DNA of 19,924 nucleotides from Burkholderiales bacterium (lineage in GTDB: Bacteria; Pseudomonadota; Gammaproteobacteria; Burkholderiales; CAIKXV01). A program made the translations under genes and the position numbers. The stretch covers positions 1 to 19,924 of the forward strand of contig JACMMK010000504.1 in assembly GCA_014379045.1 (NCBI GenBank). The letters are read 5' to 3'. The notes beneath the pieces were generated by a model, which was given only the letters and a program-made list of their open reading frames with translations, ran no database searches and was not told where the DNA came from. This document shows positions 14,569 to 19,924 of the stretch, one piece after another (the first letter of the stretch is position 1; each line of letters begins with the position of its first letter).

Positions 14569-15579
14569 CTACCAGGTCCGGCCCGCACCCAGTTCGCGCA
14601 GCGTCGGCATGCCTGACGGCCGGCCGGCGTCGAACCAGTCTTCGATCAGGCGAAACGACACCGACAGACTGCGTGGCAGCAGGAAGCTGCCCGAGAGCAG
14701 GCCGTCCATCATCTGCGCGCGGGTGAACCAGCGCGCATCGTCGAGCTCGGTGGTGTCGACGGTGATCTCTTCGCTCGCGGCAGTCGCATGGAACCCGAGC
14801 ATGATCGAACTCGGGAACGGCCACGGTTGCGACGAGTGGTAGGTCACCTCGGCGCAGACGATACCGGTCTCTTCCTTCACCTCGCGCGCGACCGCTTCCT
14901 CGAGCGTCTCGCCCGGCTCGACGAAGCCGGCGATCGTCGAGAAACGGCCGGCGGGCCAGTCGGGCTTTCGTCCCAGCAGCAGGCGGTCGCCGCGGCTCAC
15001 CGCCATGATCACTGCGGGATCGGTGCGCGGATACACCGAACGCTTGCACGATTCACTGGTGCACACGCGCGAGTGGCCGGCCTCGGCGATGCGCGTCGGC
15101 GCCGCGCACGTGCCGCAGAAGCGGTGCGTCTGATGCCAGAACATCATCGCGCGCGCATGCGCGAGCAGCGCGCCTTCGCGCGCATGCAGCAGCGGCGCGG
15201 TGTCGCGCAGGTCGCGGAACTCGCCGAGGCTGCAGAGCCGGCCATGCGGTTCGGCATCGTGCCCGGACACGCCGACGGCAAAGTAAGCGATCCCCTCGTC
15301 TTCACCGAGCAGCACGACCGTGTCGGTGGCCGCGAGCAGATCGTCTGCATCGGCGCGTTCGAGCATCAGCGCGGACAGGTCAGCGCCGATGCGGATCAGG
15401 TTTCGGTTACGCCAGACCGGCACGATCCGGCTGGTCGGGTCGGCCAGCCGCGCCGCCAGCCACGCGTCGTCGGAGCGCAGATGGGTGATGCGGTCGACGA
15501 CATAACCGCACAGACCGTTCAATCGGGATTGCGCACGATGATCCATGGCCGAAGGATACCGCAGGGCCCCGTCGGCCAT
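14569..15579 (-). CDS. nudC: NADH pyrophosphatase / NAD-capped RNA decapping Nudix hydrolase
   Basis: 336 residues. NudC splits NAD(H) into NMN(H) and AMP and removes NAD caps from RNA. A zinc ribbon is formed by Cys155, Cys158, Cys173 and Cys178 (C-x2-C-x14-C-x4-C). The complete Nudix box runs from Gly218 to Ile240 (GFVEPGETLEEAVAREVKEE plus TGI), with the metal-binding REVKEE core. The NudC-specific SQPWPFPSS motif follows at 250-258 and separates it from other Nudix enzymes. Two starts are possible: the ATG at 15579, or an ATG at 15546 (MDHRAQ). Neither has a good Shine-Dalgarno. A small hairpin (15575-15590) includes the first ATG. It is convergent with flgL and functionally unrelated to the flagellum. 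Confidence 0.93.
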   Translation of the reverse strand: MADGALRYPSAMDHRAQSRLNGLCGYVVDRITHLRSDDAWLAARLADPTSRIVPVWRNRNLIRIGADLSALMLERADADDLLAATDTVVLLGEDEGIAYFAVGVSGHDAEPHGRLCSLGEFRDLRDTAPLLHAREGALLAHARAMMFWHQTHRFCGTCAAPTRIAEAGHSRVCTSESCKRSVYPRTDPAVIMAVSRGDRLLLGRKPDWPAGRFSTIAGFVEPGETLEEAVAREVKEETGIVCAEVTYHSSQPWPFPSSIMLGFHATAASEEITVDTTELDDARWFTRAQMMDGLLSGSFLLPRSLSVSFRLIEDWFDAGRPSGMPTLRELGAGRTW

Positions 15580-15835
15580 TGCCTAATGGCTCGTGGCCAA
15601 GCCTTCGGCGTCTGCGCGCGGGCTCGTGTCCGCGGGCCTCGGGGCTGGCCCGAACGCCTCCTTTACTCGCTCCAACGTCTACCGTGTGCTCTGCCAAGAT
15701 AATCGGCGCGCTTCCGTTCTCTCCCAGTCACGCTGCGGCTCGCCCCATCGAGCGGATACCGAACAACACTACAAGGCACTGCGCTTCATCGGCGACTCCG
15801 CTCCGTGCGCGTGCGCGGCAGCCCGTACGCAAACG
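15580..15835. other. Intergenic region between the oxidoreductase gene and nudC
   Basis: This 256-bp gap lies 3' of the oxidoreductase gene and 5' of nudC. No gene is recognisable on either strand. It should hold the nudC promoter, but I find no convincing -35/-10 pair. GCCATT-GCCT-AATGGC at 15575-15590 is a perfect 6-bp hairpin over the first nudC ATG. Confidence 0.35.
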
Positions 15836-17434
15836 TCAGTGCGGAATGCGCCGCCGGCGCCAGTCGTTGATGATTTCGCGTGCGGCATTGTGTCCGGGTG
15901 CGCCGGTCACCCCGCCACCGGGATGGGTACCCGATCCGCACAGATACAACCCGCGGATCGGCGCGCGATAGTCGGCGTATCCAAGGAAGGGTCGTGCGCT
16001 GTAGAGCTGATCGGGCGTCAGCGCACCGTGAAAGATGTCGCCGCCGATCAGTCCGTAGTCGCGCTCCAGATCGAGCGGCGTCGACGCCTTGTAGCCGATC
16101 ACCGCGGCACTGAAGTTCGGCGCGAAGCCATCGACGACCGCGAACGCGCGGCGCACGGCTTCGTCCTTCTCGGCGTCCCACGAGCGGCCGTCGGGCAACT
16201 CGGGAGCGAACTGCTGGCAGAACAGACTCGCCACATGCTGTCCAAGCGGCGCCAGCGAATCATCGACGGTGCTCGGGATCAGCACTTCGACGATTGGCGC
16301 GCGCGCGAGACCCCCGTCACGCGCGTCGAAGAACGCCCGTTCCATGTACGCGAGCGACGGGGCACAGATGATTCCCGACCGATGATGCGGTGCTGCCTCG
16401 CGTCCCGGAAGGCAGGTGAAGTCGGGCAGCGCCGACAGCGCAACGTTGATCCGCACCGTGCCCGAGCCGCAGCGGTAGCCTGCGACGCGCTGCAGGAACT
16501 CGGCGTCGAGCGCGGACGGTTCGATCAGGTCGCGATACAGCAGCTTCGGGTTCACGTTCGCGATCACGCAGTGCGCGGCGATCTCGGTGCCGTCGCCGAG
16601 GACGACGCCGGCCGCGCGCCGGTCGCGCACGATGACGCGTGCGACCGGCGCATCGGTATGCAGTTCGACCTCGCGGCGGCGCGCCTCGGCTGCCATCGCC
16701 TGGGTGATCGCCCCCATGCCGCCGACCGCATGCCCCCAGGCGCCGCGCTTGCCGTTCACTTCGCCGAAGCAGTGATGCAGCAGCACGTAGCCGCTGCCTG
16801 GCGTGTACGGGCTCGCATAGTGGCCGACCACTGCGTCGAAGCCGAGCGCGGCCTTGATCGGTGCCGATTCGAACCACGTGTCGAGCAGGTCGCCCGCGCT
16901 CTTGGCGACCAGATCGAGCAGGTCGCGGCGTTCGGGCATGGTCAGTTTGCGCACCCGATTGCCGGTCGCCAGTGCGCGCAGCATCTCGCTGACGCCTCCC
17001 CCGACATTGGGTGGGGTCTCTAGCACGATACTGCGCAGCACATCGGCGACGCGTTCGAGCATCGCGTAGTAGCGCGGCAACTGCAGCGCGTCGCGCTCGG
17101 AAAACTTGGCGACTTCGGCCTGAGTCGCAGCCAGGCTGCCGCCTACCTTCAGGTAGCTCGTGTCCGACAGCGGCAGGAAGTTGGCGAGCGGACGTTCGAG
17201 AATGCGCAGGCCGTGCTCGGCGAGCCGCAGGTCGCGGATCACCGTCGGATTCAACAGGCTGACCGTGTAGGCGAGCGCCGAGTTGCGGAAGCCCGGATGA
17301 AACTCCTCGGTGACTGCGGCGCCGCCCAGTACGCTGCGTCGCTCGAGCACGCGCACCTTCAGTCCGGCCGCCGCGAGGTAACAGGCGCAGGTCAGACCGT
17401 TGTGGCCACCACCGATGATCAGGGCGTCGAGCAT
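15836..17434 (-). CDS. FAD-dependent phytoene desaturase-like oxidoreductase (PYROXD2 type)
   Basis: 532-residue flavoprotein. The N-terminal Rossmann motif is at residues 6-31 (IIGGGHNGLTCACYLAAAGL, with Glu31 at the end of the second strand), followed by RRSVLGGAAVTEEFHPGF, typical of the CrtI/phytoene dehydrogenase superfamily. The C-terminal FAD motif is GLYLCGSGTHPGGGVTGAPG (495-514). Length and the GGGHNGL and GTHPGGG motifs resemble the bacterial relatives of human PYROXD2 rather than true carotenoid desaturases, and there are no carotenoid genes nearby. The substrate cannot be told. No signal peptide is seen. The ATG directly follows the serB stop (TGAATG), so it is probably translated from the mfd-serB transcript. 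Confidence 0.88.
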   Translation of the reverse strand: MLDALIIGGGHNGLTCACYLAAAGLKVRVLERRSVLGGAAVTEEFHPGFRNSALAYTVSLLNPTVIRDLRLAEHGLRILERPLANFLPLSDTSYLKVGGSLAATQAEVAKFSERDALQLPRYYAMLERVADVLRSIVLETPPNVGGGVSEMLRALATGNRVRKLTMPERRDLLDLVAKSAGDLLDTWFESAPIKAALGFDAVVGHYASPYTPGSGYVLLHHCFGEVNGKRGAWGHAVGGMGAITQAMAAEARRREVELHTDAPVARVIVRDRRAAGVVLGDGTEIAAHCVIANVNPKLLYRDLIEPSALDAEFLQRVAGYRCGSGTVRINVALSALPDFTCLPGREAAPHHRSGIICAPSLAYMERAFFDARDGGLARAPIVEVLIPSTVDDSLAPLGQHVASLFCQQFAPELPDGRSWDAEKDEAVRRAFAVVDGFAPNFSAAVIGYKASTPLDLERDYGLIGGDIFHGALTPDQLYSARPFLGYADYRAPIRGLYLCGSGTHPGGGVTGAPGHNAAREIINDWRRRRIPH

Positions 17435-18337
17435 TCAGCCGCCGGTCACGTCGTCGGTCGTCGGGTCGATGGCCGGATGAAACAGCGCAAGTACGCCGTC
17501 GAGACCCGAATGATTCAACGCATGGGTTGCCGCCTGCTGCACCACCGGCTTCGCGCGCCAGGCGACGCTGACACCGGCCAGCGCGAGCATCTTCAGATCG
17601 TTGGCGCCATCGCCGACGGCCAGCACCTGCGGCGCGCTCAGGCCCAGCGCCTGAATCCGACGTGCGAACTCGGACGCCTTCGCGTCGGCATCGACGATCG
17701 GCCCGACCAGCTCGCCGGTGAGCCGGCCATGCGCGAGCGCGAGCGTGTTCGCGTGCGCGAAGTCGAGGCCGAGCCGGTCGCGCAGGCGCTCGGTGAAGAA
17801 GGTGAAGCCGCCCGAGACGAGGAGGGTCGTGACGCCCAGACGGCGCAGTCGCTGCACCAGCGCTTCGGCGCCCGGAGAGAGTCGCAGTCGTTCGGCATAC
17901 ACGGCATCGAGCGCGGACGCCGGCACGCCGGCGAGCAGTGCCACGCGCCGGCGCAGACTCTGCGCGAAGTCGAGTTCGCCGCGCATCGCGGCTGCGGTGA
18001 CTGCGGACACCTCGGCCTTGCGTCCTGCGAAGTCGGCGAGTTCATCGATGCACTCGATCGTGATCAGCGTCGAATCCATGTCGAACGCGACGAGCTTCAA
18101 GCGATCGATCCGGCGCTCGGTGGGCACCCACGCCCAGTCGAGGCGTGCGGCTGCGCAAAGCGTGGCGATATCGTCATGCGCGGAAGCGCCGCGCAGGCGA
18201 AAGGCGTTTTCGGCGAACGCCTCGATCGCGCTTGCACCGGTACATCGCGCGAGGGTCTTCAGCGCCCGGGTGTCGACCTCGAGCCCCTGAATGACCAGCG
18301 TGCGGTCGCGCTCGATCGCCCCCGCCGCTTCGGTCAT
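17435..18337 (-). CDS. serB: Phosphoserine phosphatase SerB
   Basis: 300 residues. SerB catalyses the last step of serine biosynthesis, hydrolysing O-phospho-L-serine. The HAD motifs are complete: AFDMDSTLITIECIDELADF with catalytic Asp86 and Asp88, motif II VSGGFTFF (174-181), and motif III VGDGANDLKML (241-251), whose aspartates bind Mg2+. Lys220 in DADAKASEF is the likely HAD lysine. The N-terminal 80 residues are a divergent ACT-like regulatory region. The substrate-cap signature GRKAEVSAVTAAAMRGELDF matches betaproteobacterial SerB. The ATG at 18337 overlaps the mfd stop (ATGA), and the stop abuts the start of the downstream oxidoreductase gene. Confidence 0.96.
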   Translation of the reverse strand: MTEAAGAIERDRTLVIQGLEVDTRALKTLARCTGASAIEAFAENAFRLRGASAHDDIATLCAAARLDWAWVPTERRIDRLKLVAFDMDSTLITIECIDELADFAGRKAEVSAVTAAAMRGELDFAQSLRRRVALLAGVPASALDAVYAERLRLSPGAEALVQRLRRLGVTTLLVSGGFTFFTERLRDRLGLDFAHANTLALAHGRLTGELVGPIVDADAKASEFARRIQALGLSAPQVLAVGDGANDLKMLALAGVSVAWRAKPVVQQAATHALNHSGLDGVLALFHPAIDPTTDDVTGG

Positions 18338-19924
18338 CGTGTGCCGGCCCGTCGCGAACGTGGCACCGCGCTCGACGCGGACCGGGACGCCGACCCCGGC
18401 AGGCGCACGATCGATCTGGCGCGCGCGCCCTCGGTGGACTGGCCAGCGGGGTTCGCAGACGGTTTTTCGAGCACTCGAGCGGCCGACGCGCCTGCCTCGT
18501 TGCCCAGCGCCGGCGTCGACCCCGACGCCAATGCCTGCAGCGTCCTGCGCAACAGTTCGACGCGTTCGGCGGTGGTCGCGAGGGTGACATCGATACGCAA
18601 CTTCTCCGACCCGACCAGGCGGTGCCCGGGCCGACTGCGCACCAGGGCGAGGACCCGTTGCGGATCGATCGGCGGGTTGGGCACGAACTGGATCTGGATC
18701 GCGTGGGCGCCTGCGTCGATGCGCAACACGCCGAGCGGACGCGACAGCAGGCGCAGCCGGTGGGTCTCGACCAGCGTGCGTGCCGAGTCCGGCAGCACGC
18801 CGAAGCGGTCGACCAGTTCCTCGGCGAGGGCGTCGAGTTCGTCGACGCTGTCGCAGTTGGCGAGCCGCTTGTACAACACGAGTCGCTCGTGCACGTCGGC
18901 GCAGTAGGTGTCGGGCAGCACCGCCGTCGCATGCAGGTTGATCTCGGTCGTCGCCGACAGCGGCGCGTCGAGGTCGGGCTCGCGGCCGGCGCGCAGCGAA
19001 CGCACGGCCGAGGCCAGCATCTCGGTGTACATGCCGAAGCCGATCTCCTGCATCTCGCCGGACTGGTTGTCGCCGAGCACCTCGCCTGCGCCACGGATCT
19101 CCAGGTCGTGCATCGCGAGATAGAACCCCGACCCGAGTTCCTCCATCATCTGGATCGCATCGAGGCGCTTTCGCGCGTCGGCACTGACCGGTGCTTCATC
19201 GTGGGTGAGCAGATACGCGTACGCCTGGTGGTGCGAACGCCCGACGCGTCCGCGCAACTGGTGCAGCTGCGAAAGCCCGAAGCGATCCGCGCGATCGATG
19301 ATGATGGTGTTCGCGCTCGGGATGTCGATGCCCGACTCGATGATGGTCGTGCACACCAGCACGTTGAAGCGCTGCCGGTAGAAATCGAGCATGACGTGCT
19401 CGAGCTCGCGTTCCGGCATCTGCCCGTGCGCGAAGCGGATACGCGCCTCGGGAACGAGGACCTCGAGCTCTTTCGCGATGCGCTCGATGCTGGTGACCTC
19501 GTTGTGCAGGAAATACACCTGGCCACCGCGCGCGAGCTCGCGCTGGAACGCCTCGCGCAGCAGCGCCGGATCCCACTGCGTCACGAACGTCTGCACGGCC
19601 AGGCGATTCGCCGGCGGCGTGGCGATGATGGAAAGATCGCGCAAGCCCGCCATCGCCATGTTGAGCGTGCGCGGGATCGGCGTCGCGGTCATGGTCAGCA
19701 GGTGCACCTCGGCGCGGAGCTTCTTCAGCGCCTCTTTCTGGCGCACGCCGAAACGCTGCTCTTCGTCGACGATGACGAGGCCGAGGTCCTTGAACTTGAC
19801 GTCGGCCTGCAGCAGGCGATGCGTGCCGATCAGGATGTCCACGCGGCCTTCGGCGACACGCGCGAGCAGATCCTTTGACTCCTTCGGCGACTTGAAGCGT
19901 GACAAGACCTCGACTCGCACTGGC
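18334..19924 (-). CDS. mfd: Transcription-repair coupling factor Mfd, C-terminal part (runs off the window)
   Basis: About 530 residues of the C-terminal half are present, and the frame stays open through the right edge. Mfd is the DNA translocase that displaces RNA polymerase stalled at lesions and recruits UvrA. Helicase motifs appear in order: GTHRLLQADVKFKDLGLVIV, DEEQRFGVRQKEAL (motif II), TMTATPIPRTLNMAMAG (motif III), VYFLHNEV, FAHGQMPERELEHVMLDF, TTIIESGIDIPSANTIII and LSQLHQLRGRVGRSHHQAYA (motif VI). The TRCF C-terminal D7 domain follows, up to about RRTLQALA. After it comes a tail of roughly 60 Ala/Ser/Arg-rich residues that is not normally part of the protein. It overlaps serB by 4 bp. 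Confidence 0.97.
   Translation of the reverse strand, partial: PVRVEVLSRFKSPKESKDLLARVAEGRVDILIGTHRLLQADVKFKDLGLVIVDEEQRFGVRQKEALKKLRAEVHLLTMTATPIPRTLNMAMAGLRDLSIIATPPANRLAVQTFVTQWDPALLREAFQRELARGGQVYFLHNEVTSIERIAKELEVLVPEARIRFAHGQMPERELEHVMLDFYRQRFNVLVCTTIIESGIDIPSANTIIIDRADRFGLSQLHQLRGRVGRSHHQAYAYLLTHDEAPVSADARKRLDAIQMMEELGSGFYLAMHDLEIRGAGEVLGDNQSGEMQEIGFGMYTEMLASAVRSLRAGREPDLDAPLSATTEINLHATAVLPDTYCADVHERLVLYKRLANCDSVDELDALAEELVDRFGVLPDSARTLVETHRLRLLSRPLGVLRIDAGAHAIQIQFVPNPPIDPQRVLALVRSRPGHRLVGSEKLRIDVTLATTAERVELLRRTLQALASGSTPALGNEAGASAARVLEKPSANPAGQSTEGARARSIVRLPGSASRSASSAVPRSRRAGTR

Noticed and set aside
17213..18907. 564-residue plus-strand frame opposite serB and the oxidoreductase gene
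   Set aside because: It is antisense to SerB, which has complete catalytic motifs. The protein is Arg-rich without domains.

Overview
The window is a GC-rich (roughly two-thirds G+C by eye) proteobacterial chromosome segment. It is dominated by a flagellar rod-hook gene cluster, followed by a block of housekeeping genes. Several features suggest a betaproteobacterium, probably of the Burkholderiales: SerB has the LITIECIDELADFAGRKAEV signature region, mfd and serB are coupled, and the GGDEF protein and FlgK/FlgL look familiar from that order. This placement is inference, because no search was possible. I see no mobile element, CRISPR array, tRNA or rRNA.

Left arm (about 1-2146, minus strand): the order of transcription is flgA (P-ring chaperone), flgM (anti-sigma-28), flgN (export chaperone for the FlgK/FlgL junction proteins). 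A sigma-28-like promoter lies just upstream of flgM. A perfect 8-bp hairpin lies between flgM and flgN. The hexamer GCGTCA/TGACGC is concentrated around these two genes. Nearly head-to-head with flgA is a plus-strand gene for a diguanylate cyclase-like protein with intact GGEEF and RxxD inhibitory-site motifs.

Centre (4315-14538, plus strand): flgB-C-D-E-F-G-H-I-J-K-L form one tightly packed run. It is preceded by a very good sigma-54 promoter with a perfect hairpin dyad over its predicted start site. The products are the proximal rod (FlgB, FlgC, FlgF), distal rod (FlgG), hook cap (FlgD), hook (FlgE), L and P rings (FlgH, FlgI), rod cap (FlgJ) and hook-filament junction (FlgK, FlgL). FlgJ has only the rod-binding half and lacks the muramidase domain of the enteric protein, so the peptidoglycan-cutting activity must come from elsewhere. 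Together with the left arm this gives the FlgA/FlgI chaperone-client pair, the FlgN/FlgK-FlgL chaperone-client set and the FlgM checkpoint in one locus.

Right arm (14569-19924, minus strand): nudC (NADH pyrophosphatase) faces flgL convergently. Beyond a 256-bp gap lies an mfd-serB-FAD oxidoreductase set, read leftward. mfd and serB overlap by 4 bp (ATGA), and serB and the oxidoreductase abut as TGAATG, so they look co-transcribed. mfd runs off the right edge and only its C-terminal half is present.

I do not see a clearly undescribed multi-gene system. The items most worth a second look are the dyad-rich sigma-54 control region of flgB, the muramidase-less FlgJ, the nearly leaderless sigma-28 promoter of flgM, the GCGTCA cluster, the 14-bp tandem duplication at the flgG/flgH junction, and the cyclase gene set between the two flagellar arms.
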